Counted from the stretch's first letter, positions 43,794-52,915 are shown. The stretch is 64,000 bases of DNA from Streptomyces sp. NK08204 (GCF_020400585.1 NZ_JAINVF010000030.1:1-64000); one strand, 5' to 3'. Notes: generated by a model not told the origin, from the letters alone. Numbers and translations are program-made.

Positions 43794-44771
43794 TCAGCGC
43801 ACCGAGAAGCCGTACACCGTCTGCGAGCGGTGGACCTGCCCCGGCCGCAGCACCGTGCTCGGGAACTCCGGGCGGTTGGGGGAGTCCGGGAAGTGCTGGG
43901 TCTCCAGGGCGATGCCGCCGCCCGGCGCGAAGGGCGCGCAGAGATGGTCCGCCGTGTAGAGCTGGAGGCCCGGCTCGGTCGTCGCGACCGTCAGGGTGCG
44001 TCCGGAGGCCGGGTCGTGCAGCTCGGCGACCTCCTCCGGGGCCTGCGTCAGGCCCTTGTCGAGGACGAAGTTGTGATCGTAGCCCGAGCCGACCTTGCGG
44101 GCCGTACGGAAGTCGAACCGGGAACCGGTGACGTCCTCCAGCACCCCCGTGGGGATCAGCTGGTCGTCGACCGGCGTGAACCGGGAGGCGGTCAGCCGCA
44201 GTTCGTGGCCGCCCGCGTCACCCGTGTCGTGGCCGGCCAGGTTGAAGTAGCTGTGGTTGGTGAGGTTCAGCACGGTCGGCGCGTCCGTCCGCGCCTCGTA
44301 CGCGATGCGCAGCGCGCCGGACGCCTCCAGCGTGTACGTCGCCGAGATCTCGACGCGGCCCGGGAAGCCCTCCTCGCCGTGCGGGCTCACCCGGCTCAGC
44401 CGCACCCCGTGCGCGACCGGCTCCGCGTGCCACACCCGCTTGTCGAAGCCGCGCCCGCCGCCGTGCAGCGAGTGGGGCCCGCAGTTCGGCTCCAGGGCGT
44501 GCACCAGCCCGTCCAGAGGGAAGCGGGCGCCCGCGATCCGGTTGGCGTACCGGCCGACCAGGGCGCCGACGTACGGCCCCGGGTGCGCGAGATAGCCGTC
44601 CAGGCCGGCGAACCCCAGCACCACGTTGGCCGGGCGGCCCTGACGGTCCGGGACCTCCACGGACCGCACGATCCCGCCGTACGTCAGGATCTCCGCCCGT
44701 GTCCCAGCACGATCCAGTGTCCAGCGGTGGACCTCGGTGCCGTCGGAAAGTGTTCCGAAAAGTTCCCTCAT
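43794..44771 (-). CDS. galM: Aldose 1-epimerase (mutarotase)
   Basis: This 325-residue GalM-type protein has the catalytic pieces in place: a His in NCGPHSLHGGGRGFDKRVW, a His in LNLTNHSYFNLAGH, Asp in KVGSGYDHNFVLD and Glu near the end in IALETQHFPDSPN. It interconverts alpha and beta anomers of galactose/glucose in the cytoplasm. The ATG at 44771 starts the conserved MRELFGTLSDGTEVHRW. It is minus strand, next to and downstream of a lipoprotein hydrolase gene, but the two seem functionally unrelated. Confidence 0.92.
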   Translation of the reverse strand: MRELFGTLSDGTEVHRWTLDRAGTRAEILTYGGIVRSVEVPDRQGRPANVVLGFAGLDGYLAHPGPYVGALVGRYANRIAGARFPLDGLVHALEPNCGPHSLHGGGRGFDKRVWHAEPVAHGVRLSRVSPHGEEGFPGRVEISATYTLEASGALRIAYEARTDAPTVLNLTNHSYFNLAGHDTGDAGGHELRLTASRFTPVDDQLIPTGVLEDVTGSRFDFRTARKVGSGYDHNFVLDKGLTQAPEEVAELHDPASGRTLTVATTEPGLQLYTADHLCAPFAPGGGIALETQHFPDSPNRPEFPSTVLRPGQVHRSQTVYGFSVR

Positions 44772-44805
44772 GTGGGAAACCCTAGGCGACCGGTCCAGGC
44801 CACCC

Positions 44806-45696
44806 CTAGGCCACCGGCTCACGCGCAGTGATCGTCCGGTACGCGATCGCGGCGAGCCGTGCCTGGCCGTCCTTGCTGGGGTGGAACCAGTCCCAGTGGC
44901 TGAGCTGGCCGGTGCCGAAGCGGTAGTCGTAGACCGCGTTGCCGTCGAAACGGCAGCGGCGGTCCTTGGCGCAGACCTCCCGCAGCACCTTGTTGTACTC
45001 CACCACCCGCTGCTGCACCTGGGCCCGGCGCAGGGTGGCCGCGCTCGTCAGATCGTCCGCGTTCTCCAGCATCGACGGGCAGATGCCGAGCTTCCACACC
45101 TGCTTGCCGAGCTGATTCGTCCGGCCCTCGGACCACAGCCGCTTCAGGTTCGGCACGCTCGACACGTACACCTGCGTCTTCGGCAGCGCTTCGCGCAGCG
45201 TGCCGAGGGCCTCCTCGAAGTCCGCGCGGAAGTCGGCCACCGAGGTCATCGCGGACGCCGAGGAACGGCAGGCGTCGTTCGCGCCGACCATGACGGTGAC
45301 CAACTCCGGGCCGCGGGCCACCGCCTGGGCCATCTGCTCCGGCAGGTCGGACATCCGGGCGCCGGTCGCCGCGTAGTTCCAGCTGCGCTGCGCCGCCCCC
45401 GTCACGCCCAGCAGCCGTACCGCCAGGCTGTCGACCCTGGCGTCGCTGCCCGTCGCCCAGGAGACCTCCGGGCAGTCGGAGAGGACCATGCACGCGTCGA
45501 AGCCGCGCGTGATCGAGTCGCCGATCGCGGCGATCGAGTGCGGGCTGCGGTTCCACACCGGGGCGGCCTGGGCGGCGCGGGCCCTGGTCCCCTTGGGCGC
45601 GGCCGCACCGCCCCCGGCCTCGCACCCGGCGGCGCCGAGCAGGGCGGCCGTCACGACGGCGAGGACTGCCCGTGCACGGTGACTTCGCTTCCGCAT
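44806..45696 (-). CDS. SGNH/GDSL-family lipoprotein hydrolase
   Basis: About 296 residues. The signal peptide ends in a lipobox (LLGAAGCEAG), so it is likely a surface lipoprotein. SGNH blocks are visible: block I AAIGDSITRGFDA (Ser), block II Gly near ATGARMSDLPEQ, block III VMVGANDACRSS (Asn), block V WDWFHPSKDGQARL (Asp/His). Cys residues in CMVLSDCPEV and ICPS suggest disulfides. Such enzymes hydrolyse lipid or acyl esters outside the cell. The ATG at 45696 begins the signal peptide; an upstream in-frame start adds a non-conserved extension. Confidence 0.87.
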   Translation of the reverse strand: MRKRSHRARAVLAVVTAALLGAAGCEAGGGAAAPKGTRARAAQAAPVWNRSPHSIAAIGDSITRGFDACMVLSDCPEVSWATGSDARVDSLAVRLLGVTGAAQRSWNYAATGARMSDLPEQMAQAVARGPELVTVMVGANDACRSSASAMTSVADFRADFEEALGTLREALPKTQVYVSSVPNLKRLWSEGRTNQLGKQVWKLGICPSMLENADDLTSAATLRRAQVQQRVVEYNKVLREVCAKDRRCRFDGNAVYDYRFGTGQLSHWDWFHPSKDGQARLAAIAYRTITAREPVA

Positions 45697-45951
45697 CCCT
45701 GCTGATCCCCTCGTCCGACGGTACGGTGCTCCTCCCATAACAACGTCCGGGAGTTCCCGGCCGGGCTCGCTGGAACGGCGCACCCCCGTACAAGCGTCCC
45801 CCTGGGTGAATGGCGGCGGTTTCCTCGCAGCGGGACCGACGGTACGTCACACTCCTCGCGCTCCCGCAAGGTAGCCTCGCCATCAACGCGGCCGTCGCGC
45901 CACTGCCGCCCTGCCAGTCTGCAAGATGTCCCGCTCTGCCCGGAGGTTCCG

Positions 45952-46446
45952 GTGACGACACGTGGAGTTCTGTACGTGCACTCCGCGCCGCGCGCGCTGT
46001 GCCCGCACGTCGAGTGGGCCGTCGCCGGGGTGCTCGGCACACGCGTCAGCCTCGACTGGATCCGGCAGCCCGCGGCCCCCGGCACCTGGCGCTCGGAGTT
46101 CTCCTGGCAGGCCGAGGCCGGCACCGCCTCCAAGCTCGCCTCCGCGTTGCGTGGTTGGCACCTGCTCCGCTTCGAGGTCACCGCAGAGCCCTGCTCCACC
46201 GCCGAGGGCGAGCGCTACAGCTGCACCCCCGACCTCGGCATCTTCCACGCCGTCACCGGCATCCACGGCGACATCCTCATCCCCGAGGACCGCCTCCGGG
46301 CGGCCCTGCAGCGCAGCCGGCGGGGCGAGAGCGACCTGGAGGCCGAACTCGCCAAGCTCCTGGGCAAGCCGTGGGACGACGAACTGGAGCCTTTCAGGTA
46401 CGCGGGCGAAGGCGCCCCCGTCCGCTGGCTGCACCAGGTGGTGTGA
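45952..46446 (+). CDS. DUF3145-family protein
   Basis: This 164-residue actinobacterial protein starts TTRGVLYVHSAPRALCPHVE and has the conserved GTRVSLDWIRQPAAPGTWRS, FSWQAEAGTASKLASALRGW and EAELAKLLGKPWDDELEPFR segments of DUF3145. No signal peptide or membrane segment is present. The function is unknown. Conservation next to the fab cluster is typical. The gene is followed by a strong terminator shared with the convergent fabF. Confidence 0.88.
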   Translation: MTTRGVLYVHSAPRALCPHVEWAVAGVLGTRVSLDWIRQPAAPGTWRSEFSWQAEAGTASKLASALRGWHLLRFEVTAEPCSTAEGERYSCTPDLGIFHAVTGIHGDILIPEDRLRAALQRSRRGESDLEAELAKLLGKPWDDELEPFRYAGEGAPVRWLHQVV

Positions 46447-46470
46447 AGGACCTTCAGGACGAAGACGAGA

Positions 46471-46499
46471 GAGGGCCCCCACCGGCGGTGGGGGCCCTC
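46471..46499. terminator. Bidirectional terminator between DUF3145 gene and fabF
   Basis: A perfect 13-bp stem, GAGGGCCCCCACC with GGTGGGGGCCCTC, closes on a GGC triloop, followed on the plus side by a short C/T run. It lies 24 bases after one stop and 12 before the other, so it can end both transcripts. Confidence 0.9.
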
Positions 46500-46510
46500 C
46501 TCCTACGTTC

Positions 46511-47773
46511 TCAGATGGTGCGGAACGCCAGCACCACGTTGTGCCCGCCGAACCCGAACGAGTCGTTCAGCACGGCGATACGGCCCTCGGGCAGCGTCCG
46601 GGCCTCGCCGCACACGATGTCCGCGTTGACCTCGGGGTCGAGGTTCTCGACGTTGATGGTCGGCGGAGCCGTCCGGTGCACGAGCGCGAGGATCGACGCG
46701 ACCGTCTCCACACCACCGGCACCACCCAGCAGGTGCCCCGTCATCGACTTGGTCGCCGAGATCGCCATGTGGTCGACGTCGTCGCCGAACACCTTCCGAA
46801 GCGCCTTGATCTCGGCCACGTCGCCCTGCGGCGTCGAGGTGGCGTGCGCGTTCACGTGCACGACCTCGGCCGGCTTCAGGTCGGTGTTGTCCAGCAGGTT
46901 CTGCAGCGCGTGCGCGATGCCGTTGCCGGAGGGCTCCGGCTGCGTGATGTGGTGGCTGTCCGCGGAGATGCCCTGGCCGACCGCCTCCACGTAGATCCGG
47001 GCGCCGCGGGCCTTCGCGTGCTCCTCGGACTCCAGGACGATCACACCGGCGCCCTCGCCGAGCACGAAGCCGTCACGGCCGGCGTCGTAGGGACGCGAGG
47101 CGCCCTGCGGGTCGTCGTTGTTCTTCGACATCGCCATCATGTTGCCGAACGCGGCCATGGGCAGCGCGTGGATGGCCGCCTCGGCGCCACCGGCGACGAC
47201 GACGTCGGCGCGGCCCGTGCGGATCATCTCGATGGCGTATCCGATCGCCTCCGCGCCCGAGGCGCAGGCGGAGACCGGAGTGTGCACACCGGCGCGGGCA
47301 CCCAGCTCGATGCCGACGTTGGCCGCCGGCGAGTTGGGCATCAGCATCGGCACGGTGTGCGGGGAGACGCGGCGTACACCCTTCTCCTTGAGGATGTCGT
47401 ACTGCTCCAGGAGCGTGGTCACGCCGCCGATGCCGGAGGCGATGACCGTACCCAGACGGTCCGGGTTCACGGACGAGTCCTCACCGGCCTTGGCGGTGAA
47501 ACCGGCGTCCTTCCAGGCCTCCCGGGCGGCGATCAGCGCGAACTGCGCGGACCGGTCCAGCTTGCGGGCCTGCGGCCGGGGGATGATCTCGCCCGGCTCG
47601 ACGGCGATCTGCGCGGCGATGCGGACGGGCATCTCCGCCGCCCATTCCTGCTCCAGGAGGCGGACGCCGGACTTGCCGGCGACGAGGGCCTCCCAGAACG
47701 AAGCTGCGTCGCCACCCAGCGGTGTGGTTGCGCCGATACCGGTGACGACCACGGTGCGATTGGTCGGGCTCAC
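46511..47773 (-). CDS. fabF: 3-oxoacyl-ACP synthase II (KASII)
   Basis: The protein has 420 residues with the KAS II triad: Cys in VSACASGAEAIG, His in NAHATSTPQGD, His in SMTGHLLGGAGGVE. It condenses malonyl-ACP with growing acyl-ACP in elongation cycles. It is the last gene of fabD-fabH-acpP-fabF. The 131-base gap to acpP contains hairpins and may set separate expression. The terminal FGFGGHN matches the family. Confidence 0.96.
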   Translation of the reverse strand: MSPTNRTVVVTGIGATTPLGGDAASFWEALVAGKSGVRLLEQEWAAEMPVRIAAQIAVEPGEIIPRPQARKLDRSAQFALIAAREAWKDAGFTAKAGEDSSVNPDRLGTVIASGIGGVTTLLEQYDILKEKGVRRVSPHTVPMLMPNSPAANVGIELGARAGVHTPVSACASGAEAIGYAIEMIRTGRADVVVAGGAEAAIHALPMAAFGNMMAMSKNNDDPQGASRPYDAGRDGFVLGEGAGVIVLESEEHAKARGARIYVEAVGQGISADSHHITQPEPSGNGIAHALQNLLDNTDLKPAEVVHVNAHATSTPQGDVAEIKALRKVFGDDVDHMAISATKSMTGHLLGGAGGVETVASILALVHRTAPPTINVENLDPEVNADIVCGEARTLPEGRIAVLNDSFGFGGHNVVLAFRTI

Positions 47774-47904
47774 GGGAATTCTTTCTCCAACGGATGCGGG
47801 ATTCTACGGCGCCACCGCCGGGTGGCGGGGCCTTGCAGCCTGATGGCCTTTCGACCTCGCGGCCTCGCGGCCTGAAGGCCTAGGGCCTAGGGCTCAGGGG
47901 TGAC
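47774..47904 (-). other. acpP-fabF intercistronic region with hairpins
   Basis: The 131-base gap is the largest in the fab cluster. It contains GGCC-TGAA-GGCC (47870-47881), a GCCACC/GGTGGC stem with a 4-base loop (47812-47827), and repeated GGCCT/CTAGGG words. No promoter-like element is clear. The hairpins could stabilise the acpP end of the mRNA or attenuate fabF. Confidence 0.4.
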
Positions 47905-48153
47905 TCAGCCCTGGTTCTTGAGGATGTAGTCGGTCGCGTCGCCGACCGTCTTGAGGTTCTTGACGTCCTCGTCCGGGATCTTCACGTCGAAGCGCTCTTC
48001 GGCGGCAACGACGACCTCGACCATGGACAGCGAGTCGACGTCCAGGTCGTCGGTGAAGGACTTGTCCAGCTGGACGTCCTCGGTGGGGATCCCGGCGATC
48101 TCGTTGACGATCTCGGCGAGACCGGCGACGATCTCTTCCTGAGTGGCGGCCAT
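47905..48153 (-). CDS. acpP: Acyl carrier protein
   Basis: This 82-residue acidic helical protein has the phosphopantetheine Ser in DLDVDSLSMVEVVVAAEERF. It carries acyl chains between FabD, FabH and FabF as the thioester of its 4'-phosphopantetheine arm. It lies in the fab operon between fabH and fabF. An AAGGAGCG-type ribosome site lies just upstream of the ATG. Confidence 0.97.
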   Translation of the reverse strand: MAATQEEIVAGLAEIVNEIAGIPTEDVQLDKSFTDDLDVDSLSMVEVVVAAEERFDVKIPDEDVKNLKTVGDATDYILKNQG

Positions 48154-48233
48154 GTCAGGCGCTCCTTCTTAGATATTCCAGACGGTTTATGGCAGTTTGA
48201 CCCATACCGGATGCGAGATCCGGCACGGAGTGC

Positions 48234-49265
48234 CTAGGGGAGGGTAACGACCGTGGCGGCGTAGACGAGACCCGCCCCGAATCCGATGACGAGCGCGGTG
48301 TCGCCGCTCTTCGCCTCGCCGGTCGCCAGGAGCCGCTCCATCGCGAGCGGGATCGAGGCGGCCGAGGTGTTGCCGGTGGTGCGGATGTCACGGGCAACCG
48401 TGACGTGCTCCGGCAGCTTCAGAGTCTTCACCATCGAGTCGATGATCCGCACATTGGCCTGGTGCGGGATGAAGACGTCCAGATCGTTCGCGGTGATTCC
48501 GGCCGCGTCCAGCGCCTGCTGGGCGACCTTCGCCATCTCGAACACGGCCCAGCGGAATACCGCCTGGCCCTCCTGCGTGAGCGCAGGGAACTTGATGTTG
48601 CCCTCGCGGTCGACGGGCAGCTCGGAAAGATCGCCGAGACGGAAGCGGTCCCAGGTCACGGTCTGCTTGATGGTCTCGGCCTTGTCGCCCTCCGAGCCCC
48701 ACACGGTCGGGCCGATCGCCGGCTCCGCGGAGGGGCCGACCACGACCGCGCCGGCACCGTCACCGAACAGGAAGGCCGTGCTGCGGTCCTCCAGGTCGGT
48801 CAGGTCGCTCAGCCGCTCCACCCCGATGACGAGCACGTACTCGGCGGAACCTTCCACCACCATGCCCTTGGCGAGCGTCAGGCCGTAGCCGAAGCCCGCG
48901 CAGCCCGCCGAGATGTCGAAGGCGGCGGCCTTGTCCGTGCCCAGCTTGTCGGCGATCACGGTGGCGACGGCCGGGGTCTGGGTGAAGTGCGAGACGGTCG
49001 AGACGACCACCGCGCCGATCCGCTCGGCATCGATGCCCGCGTCGGCGATCGCCTTGCCGGAGGCCTCGATGGCCATCGCGGCCACCGTCTCCTCCGGGCC
49101 CGCCCAGTGCCGGGTCTCGATGCCGGAACGCGAACGGATCCACTCGTCGGACGAGTCGATCTTCTCCAGGATCACCTCGTTGGGCACCACCCGGGTCGGC
49201 CGGTAGCCGCCGACACCGAGGATGCGCGCGTACGGGGCACCCTTGCTGGGCTTGATCTTCGCCAT
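48234..49265 (-). CDS. fabH: 3-oxoacyl-ACP synthase III
   Basis: This 343-residue protein has the FabH triad: Cys in DISAGCAGFGYGLTLAKG, His in IPHQANVRIID, Asn in TTGNTSAASIPLAMERL. It starts fatty-acid synthesis by condensing an acyl-CoA primer (branched primers in Streptomyces) with malonyl-ACP. The ATG at 49265 (MAKIKPSKGAPYARILGVGG) is preferred. It lies 22 bases after fabD, co-transcribed. Confidence 0.96.
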   Translation of the reverse strand: MAKIKPSKGAPYARILGVGGYRPTRVVPNEVILEKIDSSDEWIRSRSGIETRHWAGPEETVAAMAIEASGKAIADAGIDAERIGAVVVSTVSHFTQTPAVATVIADKLGTDKAAAFDISAGCAGFGYGLTLAKGMVVEGSAEYVLVIGVERLSDLTDLEDRSTAFLFGDGAGAVVVGPSAEPAIGPTVWGSEGDKAETIKQTVTWDRFRLGDLSELPVDREGNIKFPALTQEGQAVFRWAVFEMAKVAQQALDAAGITANDLDVFIPHQANVRIIDSMVKTLKLPEHVTVARDIRTTGNTSAASIPLAMERLLATGEAKSGDTALVIGFGAGLVYAATVVTLP

Positions 49266-49287
49266 GTTCGGTACGGCTCCTTGGGCG

Positions 49288-50238
49288 TCAGGCACCGGCG
49301 TGCTCGGAGATGAGCTCGCGGGCCGCGTCGAGGTCGTCGGGGGTCTTCAGAGCGAGCGTCTTGACGCCGGGCAGGGCACGCTTGGCCAGGCCCGTCAGCG
49401 TGCCGCCCGGGCAGATCTCGACCAGCGCGGTGACGCCCAGGGCCTTGAACGTCTCCATGCACAGGTCCCAGCGCACCGGGTTGGCAACCTGGCCGACCAG
49501 CCGCTCCAGCACCTCCGGGCCGCCGGCGACGGCCTGGCCGTCCCTGTTGGAGACGTAGGTGACCTTGGGGTCGGCGGGCACCAGCTCCGCGGCGGCCTTG
49601 GCCAGCGTCTCGACGGCGGGAGCCATGTGGTGGGTGTGGAAGGCGCCGGCGACCTTCAGCGCGACGACCTTGCGAACGCCCTCGGGCTTGTCCTCGTTCA
49701 GCGCGGCCAGCTGCTCCAGCGTGCCGGCGGCGACGACCTGGCCCGCGCCGTTGATGTTCGCCGGGGTCAGACCCAGCTTCTCCAGGTGCGCGACGGAGAC
49801 CTCCGGGTCGCCGCCGAGCAGCGCCGACATGCCGGTCTCGGTGATCGCGGCGGCGTCGGCCATGGCCAGACCCCGCTTGCGTACCAGGCTCAGTGCGGCG
49901 GTGTCGTCCAGGACGCCCGCCAGAGCGGCGGCGGTGATCTCACCGACGCTGTGGCCCGCGACCGCGCCCGGCACGATCTCGGAGCCGGCCGCGTCAGCGG
50001 CGAACGAGTACGCACCGAGTGCCGTGGCGGACAGGATCCCGGCGGCGACCAGCAGCGGCTGGGCCACCGCGGTGTCACGGATGGCGTCGGCGTCGGCCTG
50101 GGTGCCGTAGTGGACCAGGTCCAGTCCGATGGCGTCCGACCAGGCGGCGACGCGGTCCGCGGCACCGGGCAGGTCGAGCCAGGGGGTCAGGAAGCCGGGC
50201 GTCTGGGCGCCCTGGCCGGGAGCGACGAGTACGAGCAC
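49288..50238 (-). CDS. fabD: Malonyl-CoA:ACP transacylase
   Basis: About 316 residues. The active Ser is in AGHSVGEITAAALAGV, His in VAGAFHTHHM, and the N-terminal motif is VLVAPGQGAQTPGFLTPW. It moves malonyl from CoA to ACP and in Streptomyces also serves polyketide synthases. The GTG at 50238 (LVLVAPGQ) is chosen by spacing from GAGAGAG; GTG at 50244 adds two residues. It is first in the fab operon and preceded by fasR, with a palindrome in the intergenic region. Confidence 0.95.
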   Translation of the reverse strand: MLVLVAPGQGAQTPGFLTPWLDLPGAADRVAAWSDAIGLDLVHYGTQADADAIRDTAVAQPLLVAAGILSATALGAYSFAADAAGSEIVPGAVAGHSVGEITAAALAGVLDDTAALSLVRKRGLAMADAAAITETGMSALLGGDPEVSVAHLEKLGLTPANINGAGQVVAAGTLEQLAALNEDKPEGVRKVVALKVAGAFHTHHMAPAVETLAKAAAELVPADPKVTYVSNRDGQAVAGGPEVLERLVGQVANPVRWDLCMETFKALGVTALVEICPGGTLTGLAKRALPGVKTLALKTPDDLDAARELISEHAGA

Positions 50239-50304
50239 TCTCACACTCTCTCTTGTGGACGGGCACGGCCGCCCGTGGGGACAAGGACGAAGAACACGAA
50301 GGGC

Positions 50305-50325
50305 TTTTGTGGGCCCCCGACAAAA
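50305..50325. promoter_or_regulatory. Candidate FasR operator at the fabD promoter
   Basis: Perfect 6-bp arms TTTTGT (50305-50310) and ACAAAA (50320-50325) flank GGGCCCCCG. It is an AT-rich palindrome in a GC-rich genome, in the 89-base gap between fasR and fabD and ~70 bases before the fabD start. FasR activates this promoter in S. coelicolor (established), but the binding site proposed here is from inspection only. Confidence 0.5.
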
Positions 50326-50327
50326 AC

Positions 50328-51533
50328 CTAGACGTGAAGGTCTCCATCGGCCAGACGCCCCAGGATCAGCGCGATCCGCAGCGTGAACGCGGATCTTACA
50401 TCCGAGGGTGACCAACCGGTGACGTCAGTCACACGTCGGAGCCGGTAGCGCACGGTGTTCGGGTGAACGAAGAGCATCCGGGCCGCGCCCTCGAGGCTGC
50501 TCGCCTGCTCCAGATAGACACTGAGCGTCTCCAGCAGCGCGGAGCCGGCCTCCTCCAGCGGTCTGTAGATCTCCTCCACCAACTGCTCACGGGCACTCGG
50601 ATCGCCCGCGATGGCGCGCTCCGGCAGGAGATCGTCCGCCAGGACCGGCCGCGGCGCGTCCTGCCACGCCGTGCACGCCTTCAGCCCCGCGGCGGCGGCC
50701 TGCGCGGACCGGGTGGCGGCCAGCAGATCGGGTACGACGGGCCCGGCGACCACCGGACCCGCGGCGAACGGCCCGATCAGCGACCTGGCGACGGCGAGCG
50801 GATTGGAACTGCCCCCGGCGATCACGACCAGCCGGTCCCCGAGCACACCGGTGAGCACCTGCAACTTGGCGTGCCGCGCGGCCCGCCGAATCGCCTCCAC
50901 GGTCAGCTCGCTGTCCCCGTCGGGGGCGGTCCCGAGCACGACACACACATGCTCGGGCGAGTTCCACCCGAGGGCGGCGGCCCGGCTGACGGCCCCCTCG
51001 TCGGCCTCCCCGCTCAGTACGGCGTTGACGACCAGCGACTCCAGCCGCGCGTCCCAGGCACCGCGTGCCTCGGCGGCCTGGGCGTACACCTGCGCGGTGG
51101 CGAAGGCGATCTCACGGGCGTACACCAGCAGCGCCTCGCGCAGCACGCTCTCGTCACCCGGGGCGGCCACCTCGTCGATGGCGGACTCCATGACCTCGAT
51201 GGTGGTCCGCACCATCTCCACGGTCTGCCGCAACGTGATGGCCCGGGTCAGCTCACGCGGTGCGGTCCCGAAGACATCGGTGGAGATCGCCTGCGGCGCG
51301 TCCGGGTACCGGAACCACTCGGTGAACGCGGCGATACCCGCCTGGGCCACGAGCCCGATCCAGGAACGGTTCTCCGGGGGCATGGCCCGGTACCACGGCA
51401 GCGTCTCGTCCATCCGCGCGATCGCCTGCGCGGCGAGCCGGCCGGAGGACCGCTCCAGCCGCTTCAGGGTCGCGTCGTGCGGATGGGCGCCATGGCCGAC
51501 GGGTCCGGGATGGTGGGATTCGGGTTCGGGCAC
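50328..51533 (-). CDS. fasR: Fatty-acid synthesis regulator FasR (PucR/CdaR type)
   Basis: This 401-residue protein has the conserved C-terminal PucR-type HTH (ARMLFVHPNTVRYRLRRVTD, VTGWSPSDVRSAFTLRIALI) and a GGDEF-like/sensor middle (ERSLIG-type VVAGPVVPDLLAATRSAQAA). In S. coelicolor FasR is the activator of fabDHPF needed for membrane lipid synthesis. Its place directly upstream of fabD on the same strand matches. The start at 51533 (MPEPESHHPGPVGHGAHPHD) follows the known length. Confidence 0.93.
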   Translation of the reverse strand: MPEPESHHPGPVGHGAHPHDATLKRLERSSGRLAAQAIARMDETLPWYRAMPPENRSWIGLVAQAGIAAFTEWFRYPDAPQAISTDVFGTAPRELTRAITLRQTVEMVRTTIEVMESAIDEVAAPGDESVLREALLVYAREIAFATAQVYAQAAEARGAWDARLESLVVNAVLSGEADEGAVSRAAALGWNSPEHVCVVLGTAPDGDSELTVEAIRRAARHAKLQVLTGVLGDRLVVIAGGSSNPLAVARSLIGPFAAGPVVAGPVVPDLLAATRSAQAAAAGLKACTAWQDAPRPVLADDLLPERAIAGDPSAREQLVEEIYRPLEEAGSALLETLSVYLEQASSLEGAARMLFVHPNTVRYRLRRVTDVTGWSPSDVRSAFTLRIALILGRLADGDLHV

Positions 51534-51605
51534 GGGGACAAGACTGCCTTATCGGGACGGGAGCATGCGTAGCCGGGTCACGGCTGGGCTCCGGGGAGGT
51601 CTACG

Positions 51606-52274
51606 GTGGGCCCCGTGATCGACGTACGGCGCGCCGCTGACCGCTACCCCGGAGGGGACCTGGAGGCCGGGATCGACTCCCGCCACGCCTTCTCCTTCGG
51701 CCCGCACTACGACCCCGACAACCTGCGCTTCGGCGCGCTGCTCGCCTGCAACGAGGAGCGCCTCGCCCCCGGCGCCGGCTTCGACGAGCACGCCCACAGC
51801 CACACCGAGATCGTCACTTGGGTGGTCGAGGGCGAACTGACCCACCGCGACTCCACCAGGCACGAGACGCGGGTCCGCCCCGGCGGCATCCAGCACCTGA
51901 GCGCGGCGGCGGGCGTCCGCCACGTGGAACGCAACGACGGCTCCGCCCCCCTGACCTTCGTCCAGATGTGGCTGGCACCCCTGGAGTCGGGCGGCGACCC
52001 GTCGTACCACCACGTCCCCGGCACAGCCGGCCCCACCCCGTACGCGCTGCCGGCCGCCGGGGCGACGCTGCACGTCCGGCACCTGGCGGCGGGGGAGCGG
52101 ACCGTGGTGCCGGACGCGGCATACGTCTACGTACACGTGGTCCGGGGTGACGTACGACTGGCGGGGCAGACGCTGGGGGCGGGCGACTCGGCGCGGATCA
52201 CGGACGCGGAGGGCCTGGAGGTGGTGGGGGTGAGCGCGGCGGAGCTGCTGCTGTGGGAGATGTCCGCGCGCTGA
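51606..52274 (+). CDS. Pirin-family protein
   Basis: This 222-residue bicupin-type protein has the metal-binding segment FDEHAHSHTEIVTWVVEGEL (His residues) and the conserved GLSAAAGVRHVE-type GIQHLSAAAGVRHVERN. Pirins bind iron in the N-terminal cupin; some are quercetinases, others regulators. The GTG at 51606 is supported by GGGGAGG 7 bases upstream; GTG at 51615 is the alternative. Divergent from fasR. Confidence 0.88.
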   Translation: MGPVIDVRRAADRYPGGDLEAGIDSRHAFSFGPHYDPDNLRFGALLACNEERLAPGAGFDEHAHSHTEIVTWVVEGELTHRDSTRHETRVRPGGIQHLSAAAGVRHVERNDGSAPLTFVQMWLAPLESGGDPSYHHVPGTAGPTPYALPAAGATLHVRHLAAGERTVVPDAAYVYVHVVRGDVRLAGQTLGAGDSARITDAEGLEVVGVSAAELLLWEMSAR

Positions 52275-52353
52275 CGCCGAGGCGGTGCGACTCGTGGTCG
52301 AACTGATCTGAAAAGAGGGTGCCCCGGCCGACACCCCTGGATAGAGTCGCACG

Positions 52354-52854
52354 ATGCCCGAGCTGAAGCGGCTGCATGCCGGTCATGCCCCGGCGGTCCT
52401 GGCCTTCGAGCTGGCGAACCGCGCTTATTTCGCTGCCTCGGTCCCCGATCGCGGCGACGACTTCTTCGACCGGTTCACCGAGCGGTACGACGCCTTGCTG
52501 GCCGAGCAGGAGGCCGGCATCTGCGTCTTCCACGTGCTCGTCGCCGAGGACGGCTCGGTACTCGGCAGGTTTAACCTGTACGACCTGGAGGACGGCACTG
52601 CCGGACTCGGCTACCGGGTCGCCCAGCACGTCGCCGGCCGCGGCGTTGCGACCGCGACCGTCCTGGAGCTGTGCCGGCTGGCGGCGTCACGGCACGGTCT
52701 GCGCACCTTGCGGGCCGCCACCGCCCACGAGAACGCCGCGTCCCAGAGGGTGCTGACCAAGGCCGGGTTCGTCCCCATCGGCCCGGCGGGCCCGAACGAC
52801 CTCGGCGGTAAGCAGGGCACGTGGTACCAACGGGACCTGCTGCTCCAGCCGTAG
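52354..52854 (+). CDS. GNAT-family N-acetyltransferase (RimJ/RimL-like)
   Basis: This 166-residue acetyltransferase has an acetyl-CoA-binding segment (YRVAQHVAGRGVATATVLEL, the Q/RxxGxG/A type) and the late AATAHENAASQRVLTKAGFV typical of the RimJ/RimL group. It transfers acetyl from acetyl-CoA to an amine; substrate unknown. It is 79 bases downstream of the pirin gene and could be independently expressed. Confidence 0.88.
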   Translation: MPELKRLHAGHAPAVLAFELANRAYFAASVPDRGDDFFDRFTERYDALLAEQEAGICVFHVLVAEDGSVLGRFNLYDLEDGTAGLGYRVAQHVAGRGVATATVLELCRLAASRHGLRTLRAATAHENAASQRVLTKAGFVPIGPAGPNDLGGKQGTWYQRDLLLQP

Positions 52855-52915
52855 ACCACGACGTTGCTGGTGGACCGGTCGAACACGCCGTCCTCAAGCA
52901 GGCCTTGCAGGCCCC

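Noticed and set aside
45962-47875. A 637-codon plus-strand frame running through DUF3145 and antisense to fabF
   Set aside because: It overlaps two clear genes in other frames and crosses a strong terminator.
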